Below, in pieces: positions 1 through 7,391 of a stretch of 14,227 bases of DNA. How positions within the stretch are numbered: position 1 is the stretch's first letter; each line of letters opens with the position of its first letter. Source of the stretch: Deltaproteobacteria bacterium (lineage in GTDB: Bacteria; Desulfobacterota; Desulfarculia; Desulfarculales; Desulfarculaceae); contig JAHLLK010000105.1 in the NCBI GenBank assembly GCA_020444165.1, positions 1 to 14,227 on the forward strand, written 5' to 3'. The notes beneath the pieces were generated by a model. That model was given only the letters and a program-made list of their open reading frames with translations, searched no databases and was not told where the DNA came from. Both the position numbers and the translations under genes were made by a program.

Positions 1-423
1 GGGGGCCATCTGGCCGCCGGTCATGCCGAACACCGCGTTGTTCACGAACACCACCGTGAGCTTCTCGCCCCGGTTGGCCGCGTGCACGATCTCGGCCGTG
101 CCGATGGCCGCCAGATCGCCGTCACCCTGGTAGGTGAACACGAATTTGTCCGGCTGGGCCCGCTTGACCCCGGTGGCCACCGCCGCGGCGCGGCCGTGGG
201 GGGATTCCACCACGTCCACGTCGAAGTAGTCGTAGAGGAACACCGAGCAGCCCACGCTGGCCACCCCGATGGTCTTCTCCCGCAGCCCGAAAAGGTCCAG
301 TTGCTCGGCCACCAGGCGGTGGATCACCCCGTGGTGGCAGCCGGGACAAAAGTGGGTGGGCCGGTCCTTCAGGGACGCCGGCCGGTCGAAAACCTGAATC
401 ATCTTCGCCGCCTGGCCTGTCAT
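1..423 (-). CDS. 2-oxoacid:ferredoxin oxidoreductase, beta (TPP-binding) subunit, partial
   Basis: This is the first 141 codons of the thiamine-pyrophosphate subunit of a 2-oxoacid:ferredoxin oxidoreductase; the rest lies beyond the left edge. The family oxidatively decarboxylates 2-oxoacids to acyl-CoA, passing electrons to ferredoxin in the cytoplasm. The visible part has the CPGCHHG motif (residues 26-32) and Cys59, consistent with the family's cluster ligands. It also has the TPP/Mg motif, GDGD at 100-103 with the NN pair at 128-129, and the GMTGGQ segment near the edge. The ATG at 423 overlaps the TGA of the alpha subunit by four bases (ATGA), and AGGAGG-like bases precede it, so the two are translationally coupled. 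Substrate cannot be read from this part: 2-oxoisovalerate (Vor) or 2-oxoglutarate (Kor) are the best options. A gamma subunit would be expected further left. Confidence 0.93.
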   Translation of the reverse strand, partial: MTGQAAKMIQVFDRPASLKDRPTHFCPGCHHGVIHRLVAEQLDLFGLREKTIGVASVGCSVFLYDYFDVDVVESPHGRAAAVATGVKRAQPDKFVFTYQGDGDLAAIGTAEIVHAANRGEKLTVVFVNNAVFGMTGGQMAP

Positions 424-1481
424 GCCTGACCTCCTTTGCGGTAGACCTTTTCCACTTCCGCGGCCAATTCGTCCGGGGTGGGGATGGAGCCCGGCGGGCG
501 TCCGTAGAACTCCACCGGCGCCGCGCAGGCCGCGGCCAGCCGCACATCCTCCACCATCTGGCCGGTGTTCAGCTCCACGGCCATGAGCCGGCCGGCTTTT
601 TCGGCCGCCTGCCGCACCGCCTCCACGGGGAAGGGGTACAGGGTGATGGGCCGTAAGAGCCCCACCTTGCGGCCCTTGTCCCTGAGGAGGTCCACCGAGG
701 ACTTCAGGATGCGGGCCACCGAGCCAAAGGCCACCAGGATCAGGTCCGCGTCGTCGGCCCGGTAAAGCTCGCAACGGACTTCCTTTTCCATTTTCTGGTA
801 CTTTTTCCAGAGCTTCCAGTTCTGCACCGTCAGCTCGCCGTCGGCCAGATACAATGATTTCAAGATCTGCTGGCCGCGGCCCTGGCAGCCGGTGAGGGCC
901 CAGTCCTTTTTGGGGGGCTTCTTGCGGTAGGGCTTCAGCTCCACCGGCTCCTTGATTTGGCCGATGAGCGCGTCGCCCAGCACCATCACCGGGTTGCGGT
1001 ATTTGTCGGCCAGGTCAAAGGCCAGCATGGTCAGGTCGTAGTTCTCCTGGGCCGTGGAAGGGGCCAGCACCAGGGTGCGGTAGTCGCCGTGGCCTCCCCC
1101 CCGGGTGGCCTGGAAGTAGTCGCCCTGGGAGGGATGGATGCCCCCCAGGCCCGGGCCGGAGCGGCTCATGTTCACGATGACCCCCGGGATCTCCGAGCCG
1201 GCCATGTAGCTGATGCCCTCCTGCTTCAGGCTGATGCCCGGGCTGGAACTGCTGGTCATGGCCCGGACGCCGGTGGCGGCCGCGCCCAGGAGCATGTTGA
1301 TGGAAGCCACCTCGCTCTCGGCCTGCACAAAGGTGCCGCCCACCTCGGGCATATGGACCGACATGTACTCCGGGATGTCGTTCTGGGGGGTGATGGGGTA
1401 GCCGAAATAGAAACGACAGCCAGCCTCGATGGCCCCCATGGCGATGGCTTCGTTGCCTTTCACCAATTTCTTTTTGGCCAT
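420..1481 (-). CDS. vorB: 2-oxoacid:ferredoxin oxidoreductase, alpha subunit (VorB type)
   Basis: A 353-residue alpha subunit of a ferredoxin-dependent 2-oxoacid oxidoreductase, resembling proteins annotated as 3-methyl-2-oxobutanoate dehydrogenase subunit VorB. It starts [14 protein letters not shown] and has the GYPITPQ motif (27-33) typical of the pyrimidine-binding domain. The segment with SSSSPG and the later GGHGDYRT stretch are also conserved in the family. The C-terminal part (about 240-345) looks like the transketolase C-terminal-like domain. The start at 1481 is preceded by a GAGG ribosome site inside the end of the ferredoxin gene, with one base between that gene's stop and this ATG. 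An upstream in-frame extension exists but overlaps the ferredoxin gene and has no family similarity. KorA is the alternative name; the choice of substrate is inference. Confidence 0.93.
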   Translation of the reverse strand: MAKKKLVKGNEAIAMGAIEAGCRFYFGYPITPQNDIPEYMSVHMPEVGGTFVQAESEVASINMLLGAAATGVRAMTSSSSPGISLKQEGISYMAGSEIPGVIVNMSRSGPGLGGIHPSQGDYFQATRGGGHGDYRTLVLAPSTAQENYDLTMLAFDLADKYRNPVMVLGDALIGQIKEPVELKPYRKKPPKKDWALTGCQGRGQQILKSLYLADGELTVQNWKLWKKYQKMEKEVRCELYRADDADLILVAFGSVARILKSSVDLLRDKGRKVGLLRPITLYPFPVEAVRQAAEKAGRLMAVELNTGQMVEDVRLAAACAAPVEFYGRPPGSIPTPDELAAEVEKVYRKGGQA

Positions 1482-1482
1482 A

Positions 1483-1704
1483 TCAGCCTCTTTTCTTTTC
1501 TTTATAGACCCGGATCGCGGTGTCCGGGCACAGTTCGGCGCAGAAGGCGCAGCCGGTGCATTGGCCGCCTTCTTCCCCGAAACAGGCAAAGGCATAACCC
1601 TGGGCGTTGAACTCCTGCCCCAGGGACAGGTTTCCCTTGGGGCAGGCCTGCACGCACAAGCCGCAGCCCTTGCAGCGTTCACTGAGGATTTCCACTCTGG
1701 GCAT
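1483..1704 (-). CDS. Two-[4Fe-4S] ferredoxin subunit of the 2-oxoacid oxidoreductase (delta type)
   Basis: A 73-residue ferredoxin-like protein with two classic 4Fe-4S motifs: Cys11, 14, 17, 21 (CKGCGLCVQACP) and Cys49, 52, 55, 59 (CTGCAFCAELCP). Such subunits (VorD/KorD/PorD) relay electrons from the TPP site to external ferredoxin. The spacer between the motifs is longer than in clostridial ferredoxins and holds an extra Cys41. It starts with ATG at 1704 after an AAGGG ribosome site, 27 bases after the fabD stop, and its stop lies one base before the alpha subunit start. This places it as the first subunit gene of the complex. Its function as the delta subunit rests on position and size as well as the motifs. 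Confidence 0.93.
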   Translation of the reverse strand: MPRVEILSERCKGCGLCVQACPKGNLSLGQEFNAQGYAFACFGEEGGQCTGCAFCAELCPDTAIRVYKEKKRG

Positions 1705-1731
1705 AAGCGCGAGCCCTTTTTAGTAAAAAGG

Positions 1732-2658
1732 TTAGCTGATCGAGGCCAGGACCTGCTCCAAGCCCGCCGGATCCTGGAAACCCAGCACCTTCACCCCGGC
1801 GGGCACGGTCTTCTTGAGAAGCCCCGCCAGGACGCGGCCTGGGCCGGCTTCCACAAAGATTTCCACCCCCTGGGCCACCAGGCTCTCCACGGTCTGCACC
1901 CACAACACGGGTGAAGTGAGCTGGCCGGCCAGTTCTTTTTGGATTTCGGCCGCGTCGCGGCTGGGGCGGCCGGTGGTGTTGGGCACATGCAGGCAGGTGG
2001 GCGGCGCGAAGCTGGCCCCGGCGATGAACGGCGCCAAATCCTGCGCCGCCTCCTGCATGAAGGGGCTGTGCCAGGCGCCCGAAACCTTGAGGGGTATGGC
2101 CTTGAGCCCTTTGGCCGCGGCCAGGCGCCCGGCCTCGGCCACGGCCTCGCTGGCGCCGGTGATCACCGTCTGCACCGGGGTGTTGAAGTTGGCCGGCTGC
2201 ACCACCCCGTCCACTTCCGCGCAGATTTGGGCCACCTCCGCCGGGGAGGCGCCCACCACGGCGCTCATGGCCCCGGGATGGGCCGCGGCGTCGCGGTCCA
2301 TGAGGCGGCCCCGCCGGCTCACCAGGTCCAAAGTGTCCCGGGGGCTCAGGATGCCGGCCAGGCACAGGGCCGGGTACTCGCCCAGGCTGTGCCCGGCCAC
2401 GGCCAGGGGGGCGGGACCAGCGGTCAAAAAGGCCTCGCCGCAGATGAGGTCCACCAGGGTGACCGCGGGCTGCAGATTGATGGTCTGGGTGAGTTCGTCC
2501 AGGGGGCCCTCGAAGCAGAGCCGGGCCAGGTCCAGGCCGGAAACCTCGGAAGCCAGTTCGAACAGCTCCCGGGCCCGGGGCCAGCTCTGGTGGAACTCCT
2601 TGGCCATGCCCACGAACTGGGAGCCCTGCCCCGGGAACATCAGCGCCACGCGCGCCAT
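1732..2658 (-). CDS. fabD: Malonyl-CoA:acyl carrier protein transacylase
   Basis: FabD moves the malonyl group from CoA to acyl carrier protein, supplying the extender unit for type II fatty acid synthesis in the cytoplasm. The 308-residue length is normal for the family. Visible active-site features are the oxyanion QGSQ segment (11-14), the nucleophile Ser91 in GHSLGE (89-94), Arg116 which would bind the malonyl carboxylate, and the catalytic His197 in the GAWHSPF segment. The residue after GHSLGEY is Pro where Ser is usual. The ATG at 2658 has a GGGGAGGA ribosome site just upstream. It is the first gene of a minus-strand cluster with the 2-oxoacid oxidoreductase and is not beside other fab genes here, which is less common than a fabH-fabD-fabG order. 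Confidence 0.96.
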   Translation of the reverse strand: MARVALMFPGQGSQFVGMAKEFHQSWPRARELFELASEVSGLDLARLCFEGPLDELTQTINLQPAVTLVDLICGEAFLTAGPAPLAVAGHSLGEYPALCLAGILSPRDTLDLVSRRGRLMDRDAAAHPGAMSAVVGASPAEVAQICAEVDGVVQPANFNTPVQTVITGASEAVAEAGRLAAAKGLKAIPLKVSGAWHSPFMQEAAQDLAPFIAGASFAPPTCLHVPNTTGRPSRDAAEIQKELAGQLTSPVLWVQTVESLVAQGVEIFVEAGPGRVLAGLLKKTVPAGVKVLGFQDPAGLEQVLASIS

Positions 2659-3024
2659 ACTTCCTCCCCGCTCCGGCTCACGCTTCCGGCGGCCGGGGGG
2701 ACGCGAAGGCCGGCGGCCTCTCGCCTCCGGGCCCAGGCCGCGCCGGCGGTGGCCGGAAGGTGGTTAGGGAAACAACCTGGGTTGTGGTGGGCGCCTCCGG
2801 CCCGGTCCGCCTTCGGGGGGGCCCGGGCCCGGCGGCCGGCCCCCGGGGAAACCCTGAAAAGCGCCCGCGCCGGGCGAGGCCCGGGGGGCGATCGGAAGGC
2901 CAACTAGCCGATATCGTTCGTCTAGCTTTGCCCTTCCCTTTACCCGGCCCCGAGGTGGGCACCCTGGCCGGCGAGGGAAGGCCTGGCTGGCAAGCGATTA
3001 AAGCGCCAAAAAAGTCAAGTGCCT
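2659..3024 (-). other. Long GC-rich 5' leader of the fabD operon, no gene seen
   Basis: This is the stretch between the fabD start and its best promoter. It would be transcribed as a leader of about 360 nt. It is extremely G+C rich between about 2680 and 2900. It can fold strongly: 2930-2939 pairs with 2974-2983 (nine of ten) enclosing CCGGCC/GGCCGG (2944-2949 with 2966-2971). A six-base stem at 2862-2876 is followed, in the minus direction, by CTTTT. A dyad ACAACC-TG-GGTTGT lies at 2772-2785. The open frames crossing it on both strands are arginine/proline/glycine-rich and look like chance products of base composition. No known riboswitch motif was recognised. Confidence 0.45.
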
Positions 3025-3053
3025 AATCTACACAATGCCCCGGGGCATGTCAA
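3025..3053 (-). promoter_or_regulatory. Predicted sigma-70-type promoter for the fabD operon with palindromic spacer
   Basis: Read on the minus strand there is a perfect -35 TTGACA (3048-3053), a 17-base spacer and a -10 TAGATT (3025-3030, four of six). The spacer is almost entirely filled by the perfect 14-bp palindrome ATGCCCCGGGGCAT (3035-3048), which would suit a dimeric repressor. Transcription would begin near 3018. Promoter calls from sequence alone are tentative. Confidence 0.55.
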
Positions 3054-3110
3054 CGCGGCTGAGCGGGTAGGACGCCGGGAAAGCGTGGTTTTGCATGCAA
3101 GAATTTTGCC

Positions 3111-3139
3111 TTTACCCTGGGCATGGGTCTAGATATACT
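3111..3139 (+). promoter_or_regulatory. Predicted promoter for the lptC-lptA-lptB-rpoN block
   Basis: TTTACC (3111-3116) and TATACT (3134-3139, five of six) are separated by 17 bases. This places a start near 3146, about 90 bases before lptC. A perfect 10-bp palindrome TTGCATGCAA (3091-3100) lies just upstream of the -35. It diverges from the fabD promoter, with about 57 bases between the two -35 elements. Confidence 0.5.
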
Positions 3140-3236
3140 TGCCCCGTGGGCCGCACCGGCCGGAAACGTGTCTATTTTTCATTGGTGGCGGAGATTTGGC
3201 GGCAACCAAATGGGTTTGGACGACTAGAGCCAGCTT

Positions 3237-3830
3237 GTGAAACGCTTGCGCCTGATACTCTTGGCGTCCCTGGCAGCCATATTGCTCGGTGCGGCGATCG
3301 CCATGATTCTTCATGAACCGGCGCCCGTGCCGGTGGGGGTCAAGGGCGACGAACCGCTCACCGAGGAGGACGGACGGCCGCGGGCCCGGGGCCTGACCTA
3401 CACGCACGTGCAGGACGGAGTCCGCAAATGGTCCTTGACCGCAGAGGGGGCCCGCTTTGACGAAGCCAGCGACAAACTCGTGCTGCAGGGGGTCCAGATA
3501 GACTTTTTCCCCAAAAAAGGCGGCTGGGTGACCATCCTGGGCGATACCGGACAATATGACCAGAAAAGCCGCGTCATTACGCTGATAGGCCACGTGTGGG
3601 GCCGCACCAACGCCGGCCTCACCCTGGTTACGGACAAGATCACCTATTCCGATAAAGAACAATTGGTGACCACCAAAAGCATGGTCACCATCAGTGGCGC
3701 CCGCTTCTCGGTTCGAGGTGTGGGGATGACGGCCGACCTGGCTAAAAACACCTTGACCTTCAAGCGGCGGGTGTACTCGATTTTCACTCCTGCGGGAAAG
3801 GGCCCGCCTCCGGGAGTGACCGCCGACTGA
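3237..3830 (+). CDS. lptC: LPS export protein LptC
   Basis: LptC is the bitopic inner-membrane protein that takes lipopolysaccharide from the LptB2FG extractor and hands it to periplasmic LptA. The 197-residue product has a short basic N-terminus and one hydrophobic segment (about residues 4-25), with no cleavage site evident. A beta-rich periplasmic domain of the LptC/DUF1239 type follows, with repeated strand signatures such as GDTGQYDQ and DKITYSDKEQLV. The start is a GTG at 3237 with only a weak TAGAG ribosome site. No better in-frame start precedes the membrane segment. It opens the plus-strand operon and lies 32 bases before lptA. Assignment uses the fold-like pattern plus the lptA-lptB-rpoN context, since LptC sequences are poorly conserved. 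Confidence 0.88.
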   Translation: MKRLRLILLASLAAILLGAAIAMILHEPAPVPVGVKGDEPLTEEDGRPRARGLTYTHVQDGVRKWSLTAEGARFDEASDKLVLQGVQIDFFPKKGGWVTILGDTGQYDQKSRVITLIGHVWGRTNAGLTLVTDKITYSDKEQLVTTKSMVTISGARFSVRGVGMTADLAKNTLTFKRRVYSIFTPAGKGPPPGVTAD

Positions 3831-3862
3831 AACCTGGGAGCACGAGAGGGGAGGATGAGTTT

Positions 3863-4444
3863 ATGAGGCGACTGCCTTTCGCGGCCTGCACATTGGCGCT
3901 TTTGCTTCTGGCCACCGGCGCGCTGGCCGCGAGCCAGACCAGCCCTATGAAAGAGGATCAGCCCATCCACGTGGTCTCCGACCGCCTGGAAGTGGACAAC
4001 GCGGCGCAGGTGGCGAACTTCATCGGTTCGGTGCGGGCCACCCAAGGCGACGTGCAGATCACGTCCGACAAGCTGGAGGTCTACTATGACCGCCAGAAAA
4101 GCCCCCAGGACGCCAAGGGCGAGGAGACCGGCGAGGTCCCCGAGGGCTTGGCTGACGAGGGAGGCAGTGTACGGAAGGTCATCGCCCTGGGTCACGTGAA
4201 GATCACCCAGAAGGACCGCGTGGCCGTGGGCCAGAAGGCCACCTACTGGGCCGGCGGCCGCAAAATCCTCTTGGAGGGCAAGGCCACGGTGTGGAAGGGC
4301 AAGAACCAGGTCTCTGGCGAGCAGATCACCGTTTTTCTGGATGAGAACCGCACCGTGGTGCACGGCCAGCCCGGCAAGCGGGTGAGCGTCACCCTGATGC
4401 CCGGCGAGAAGGGCGACTCCAAGCCCGCCAAAAAGGCCGACTGA
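3863..4444 (+). CDS. lptA: LPS transport periplasmic protein LptA
   Basis: LptA oligomerises into the periplasmic bridge that carries LPS to the outer membrane. The 193-residue precursor starts with a clear Sec signal peptide (MRR followed by a hydrophobic core, probable cleavage after Ala22 in GALA). The OstA-like beta-jellyroll domain then runs from about residue 34 (PIHVVSDRLEV) to about 178. Repeats of the type 'SDKLEVYYD' and 'GEQITVFLDENRTVV' are visible. An acidic, probably disordered insert occupies about residues 74-98 between two strands. The C-terminus is lysine-rich. ATG at 3863 follows a strong GAGGGGAGG ribosome site. It sits between lptC and lptB, as in many proteobacteria. Confidence 0.93.
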   Translation: MRRLPFAACTLALLLLATGALAASQTSPMKEDQPIHVVSDRLEVDNAAQVANFIGSVRATQGDVQITSDKLEVYYDRQKSPQDAKGEETGEVPEGLADEGGSVRKVIALGHVKITQKDRVAVGQKATYWAGGRKILLEGKATVWKGKNQVSGEQITVFLDENRTVVHGQPGKRVSVTLMPGEKGDSKPAKKAD

Positions 4445-4477
4445 TAACCCCGGACCGCCGCGGGAGAAAGAACCGCC

Positions 4478-5200
4478 GTGCCCCGTTTGAGCTTGCACAA
4501 CTTGGTTAAGATCTATGGCGGCCGCCGCGTGGTGGACGATGTGTCCCTCTACGTGCGCGACCGCGAGATCGTGGGCTTGTTGGGACCCAACGGCGCCGGC
4601 AAGACCACCTCGTTCTACATGACCGTGGGGCTCATCCGGCCCAACGAGGGCCAGGTCCTCTTGGACGATACGGAAATCACCGCCCTGCCCATGTACCAGC
4701 GGGCCCGCCTGGGCATCAGCTATCTCCCCCAGGAGTCCTCCATCTTCCGCAAGCTCACGGTGGAGGAAAACATCCGGGCCATCCTGGAGACCATGCCCCT
4801 GACCTCTGAGGAGGCGGACGACCGGCTCGATTTTCTTTTGGACGAGCTGGGCGTGTCCCATTTGGCCAACAACCGGGCTTACTCCCTGTCCGGCGGTGAG
4901 CGCCGCCGGGTGGAGATCACCCGGCTGCTGGTGACCGAGCCGTCCTTCATCCTCTTGGATGAGCCGTTCGCGGGCATCGACCCCCTGGCGGTGGCGGACC
5001 TGCAGAACATCATCCGGCAACTCAAGGACCGGGGCATCGGCATCCTCATCAGCGACCACAACGTGCGCGAGACCCTGGGCGTCTGTGACCGGGCCTATAT
5101 CCTCAACGCCGGCAAGCTCCTGGAGGAAGGCGATCCCGACCAGATCGCCAATAGCGAGGTGGCCCGCCGCATCTACCTCGGCGAGGAGTTCAGGCTGTAG
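4478..5200 (+). CDS. lptB: LPS export ABC transporter ATP-binding protein LptB
   Basis: LptB is the cytoplasmic ATPase of the LptB2FG complex that extracts LPS from the inner membrane. The 240-residue protein shows every ABC motif: Walker A GPNGAGKT (36-43), Q-loop Gln85, signature LSGGE (137-141), Walker B ILLDE (158-162) and the switch His194 in ISDHNV. Length is standard. Translation starts at a GTG (4478) after a GGGAGAAAG ribosome site, 33 bases after lptA. It is followed after three bases by rpoN, the usual order. LptF and LptG, its membrane partners, are not in the window. Confidence 0.97.
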   Translation: MPRLSLHNLVKIYGGRRVVDDVSLYVRDREIVGLLGPNGAGKTTSFYMTVGLIRPNEGQVLLDDTEITALPMYQRARLGISYLPQESSIFRKLTVEENIRAILETMPLTSEEADDRLDFLLDELGVSHLANNRAYSLSGGERRRVEITRLLVTEPSFILLDEPFAGIDPLAVADLQNIIRQLKDRGIGILISDHNVRETLGVCDRAYILNAGKLLEEGDPDQIANSEVARRIYLGEEFRL

Positions 5201-5203
5201 ATC

Positions 5204-6730
5204 ATGGGCTTGGAGATCAAACAGAGTTTAAAGCTCAGCCAGCAACTGGTTATGACCCCCCAGTTGCAGCAAGCCATTAAACTCCTGCAGCTCTCCCGGC
5301 TGGAGCTGGCCGAGACCATCAACCAGGAACTCCTGGAAAATCCCATGTTGGAGGCCACCGAGGAGAACCTGCAAGATCAGGAGCAGGACCAGCGGGAGGC
5401 CGCGGGCGAACCCTCGCTCCCCGAGAACGCGGCCTCCCCGGCCGGGGATACGGCGCCGGGGGACCTCCCCTCCCCGGAAGCCGAGTTGACCTCCTCCGAC
5501 GAGGTCCAGATGAGCGACCAGGTCCGGGAGGACTTCGACTGGGAGAATTACCTGGGCGAATACTCCTCGGGCAGCTCCAGCGAGGAAAGCTCCATCTACG
5601 AGGAGCACGAGGCGCCCCCCTACGAAAACGTGATCTCCAAGAACACTTCGCTCCGGGAGCACCTGTTGTGGCAGCTCCGGCTCTCTCCCCTGGAGCCCGA
5701 GCAGATGAGCATCGGCCAGGTGATCGTGGGCTCAATCGAGCCCGACGGCTATCTCCGCACCAGCCTGGAGGAGTTGGCGGCCATGGCCGAAACCACGCTG
5801 GCCGAGGTGGAGCTGGTCCTGAAGACGATACAGCAGTTCGACCCCTTGGGGGTCGGAGCCCGGGATCTGCGGGAATGCCTGTTGATCCAGGCCGTGGAAT
5901 TGTATCCCGCCGAGGACCTGGTGCACACCATCCTGGAAGATTTCCTGGACCAGCTGGAGAAGAAGAACTACCGGGGCATCGCCAAGAAGAGCGGGGCCAC
6001 CCTGGAAGAGGTGGCCGAGGCCGTGGACCTGATCCGGCGGCTGAACCCCCGGCCGGGTGGGTCCCTGGGCGACGACGACTCCCAGTACATCACCCCGGAC
6101 ATCAACATCTCCAAGGTGGAGGGCAACTGGGTCATCAGCCTCAACGAGGACGGCCTGCCCAAACTTCGGGTGAACAACTTCTACCGCGACGCCCTGGCCA
6201 CGGGCGCCGATCCCCAGGCCAAGGAGTACGTACAGGGCAAGCTCCGCGGCGCCCTGTGGCTCATCCGTTCCATCCACCAGCGCCAGCGCACCATCTATAA
6301 GGTCACCGAATCCATCCTGAAATTCCAGCGGGACTTTTTCGAGAGGGGTATCGCCCACTTGAAGCCCTTGGTGCTCCGGGATGTGGCCGAAGACGTGGGC
6401 ATGCACGAGTCCACCATCAGCCGGGTGACCACCAACAAATACGTGGGCACGCCCCAAGGGGTTTTTGAGTTGAAGTTTTTCTTCAACAGCGGCATCAACC
6501 GGGTGCACGGGGAGGCCGTGGCCTCGGAAGCGGTAAAAGAGCGCATCCGGCAAATAATAGCGGCCGAAAACCCAGCTTCACCATTGTCTGACGAAGACAT
6601 TGCCGGGATACTAAAGAAAGAGAACATCGATATCGCCCGGCGCACGGTGGCAAAGTACCGGGTTATGCTGGGAATATTGTCCAGCAACCAGCGCCGGGAA
6701 ACCCTGGGCGAGCACGGCAAGAAAAAGTAG
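5204..6730 (+). CDS. rpoN: RNA polymerase sigma-54 factor RpoN
   Basis: RpoN directs RNA polymerase to -24/-12 promoters that need an enhancer-binding ATPase. The 508-residue protein has all regions. The glutamine/leucine-rich activator-responsive region I covers residues 1-50 and includes the QLVMTPQLQQAIKLLQL segment. An acidic linker, region II, covers about 51-135, and the core-binding domain about 140-330. The helix-turn-helix (about 387-412, HESTISRV) and the RpoN box ARRTVAKYR (478-486), which reads the -24 element, complete it. The residue after the RpoN box is Val instead of the common Glu. ATG lies three bases after the lptB stop, and the ribosome site is inside lptB. A GTG- or TTG-start alternative is not needed. 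Confidence 0.97.
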   Translation: MGLEIKQSLKLSQQLVMTPQLQQAIKLLQLSRLELAETINQELLENPMLEATEENLQDQEQDQREAAGEPSLPENAASPAGDTAPGDLPSPEAELTSSDEVQMSDQVREDFDWENYLGEYSSGSSSEESSIYEEHEAPPYENVISKNTSLREHLLWQLRLSPLEPEQMSIGQVIVGSIEPDGYLRTSLEELAAMAETTLAEVELVLKTIQQFDPLGVGARDLRECLLIQAVELYPAEDLVHTILEDFLDQLEKKNYRGIAKKSGATLEEVAEAVDLIRRLNPRPGGSLGDDDSQYITPDINISKVEGNWVISLNEDGLPKLRVNNFYRDALATGADPQAKEYVQGKLRGALWLIRSIHQRQRTIYKVTESILKFQRDFFERGIAHLKPLVLRDVAEDVGMHESTISRVTTNKYVGTPQGVFELKFFFNSGINRVHGEAVASEAVKERIRQIIAAENPASPLSDEDIAGILKKENIDIARRTVAKYRVMLGILSSNQRRETLGEHGKKK

Positions 6731-6749
6731 CCTGACTCCCAAAAGGACG

Positions 6750-6778
6750 TTGACAAGGCTTGGCCCGGGGGATATGCA
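6750..6778 (+). promoter_or_regulatory. Possible internal promoter before hpf
   Basis: A perfect -35 TTGACA (6750-6755) is followed after 17 bases by TATGCA (6773-6778), a poor -10 with only the first three bases matching. It lies in the 101-base gap between rpoN and hpf, the widest gap in this part of the operon. It would allow hpf to be expressed apart from rpoN. A sigma-54 reading of the same bases fails on spacing. Confidence 0.35.
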
Positions 6779-6831
6779 GTACATTCACTCACGAACCCCA
6801 CGGCAGCTAGACATGCAGGAGGAAGCCCTCG

Positions 6832-7371
6832 ATGCAAATCCAGGTTACTTTCCGTCACGTAGAACCTTCCGAGGCCGTGAAGGAATATGCCCGGGAAAAG
6901 GTCGAAAAGGTCCAGAAGTTCCTGGACGGACCGGTTGAGGCCAGTGTGACCCTTACGGTGGAAAAGCACCGCCATGTGGCCGACGTCACGTTAATGGCCA
7001 GCGGGCTCAAGATCCACGGCAACGAAACCACGGGCGATCTGTTCAGCGCCATCGATCTGGTGATGGATAAGCTGGAAAAGCAGTTGCGGCGTTACCGCGA
7101 CAAGCTCAGGACTTATGGACGCACCCCCCGCAAGGGCCAGGAGCTTCCCTTTAATGTCAACGTGGTTGATGCCCAGAGCGTGGTGGAGCCCGAGTCCCGG
7201 GTCATCAAGACCGACCGTTTGACCGCCAAGCCCATGGATGCCGACGAGGCGGCCATGCAGCTTGACCTGTCCAATGACGATTTCCTGGTTTTCATCAACT
7301 CCCGCACCGAAACCCTGAATGTGATCTACCGCCGGACTGACGGCAACTTCGGCCTGATTGAACCCGTGTAG
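6832..7371 (+). CDS. hpf: Ribosome hibernation promoting factor (long HPF/RaiA family)
   Basis: HPF binds the 30S decoding region and silences ribosomes in stationary phase or stress. The protein is 179 residues, so it is the long form. The N-terminal S30AE domain occupies about residues 1-95, including the segment GLKIHGNETTGDLFSAID. After a linker, the C-terminal dimerisation domain (about 120-178, including DDFLVFINSRT and YRRTDGNFGLIEP) mediates 100S dimer formation in long-HPF bacteria. Gammaproteobacteria carry a short version at this locus. ATG at 6832 has AGGAGG nine bases upstream. It follows rpoN and precedes ptsN by 20 bases. Confidence 0.95.
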   Translation: MQIQVTFRHVEPSEAVKEYAREKVEKVQKFLDGPVEASVTLTVEKHRHVADVTLMASGLKIHGNETTGDLFSAIDLVMDKLEKQLRRYRDKLRTYGRTPRKGQELPFNVNVVDAQSVVEPESRVIKTDRLTAKPMDADEAAMQLDLSNDDFLVFINSRTETLNVIYRRTDGNFGLIEPV

Positions 7372-7391
7372 GTTTTGTCGGCGGCATAATC

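Noticed and set aside
420..1682. Longer alpha subunit starting at 1682
   Set aside because: The extra 67 residues overlap the ferredoxin gene almost fully and have no family likeness; the ATG at 1481 has a ribosome site and the usual MAKKK-type start.
2640..2962. Small minus-strand genes in the fabD leader (87 and 94 residues)
   Set aside because: Both frames are Pro/Arg/Ala strings from a very GC-rich region, with no domain, and one runs into fabD out of frame.
2659..3018. Known riboswitch or housekeeping RNA (c-di-GMP, TPP, cobalamin, SRP RNA, RNase P RNA, tmRNA)
   Set aside because: I looked for the conserved core strings of these RNAs on both strands and found none; only generic GC hairpins remain.
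3644..5059. 471-residue minus-strand frame opposite lptA and lptB
   Set aside because: Low-complexity composition and complete overlap with lptA and lptB, which are certain.
6761..6779. Sigma-54-like promoter before hpf (TTGGC ... ATGCA)
   Set aside because: The GG and GC dinucleotides are 12 bases apart, but sigma-54 promoters need 10. Tempting because rpoN is adjacent, but the spacing rules it out.
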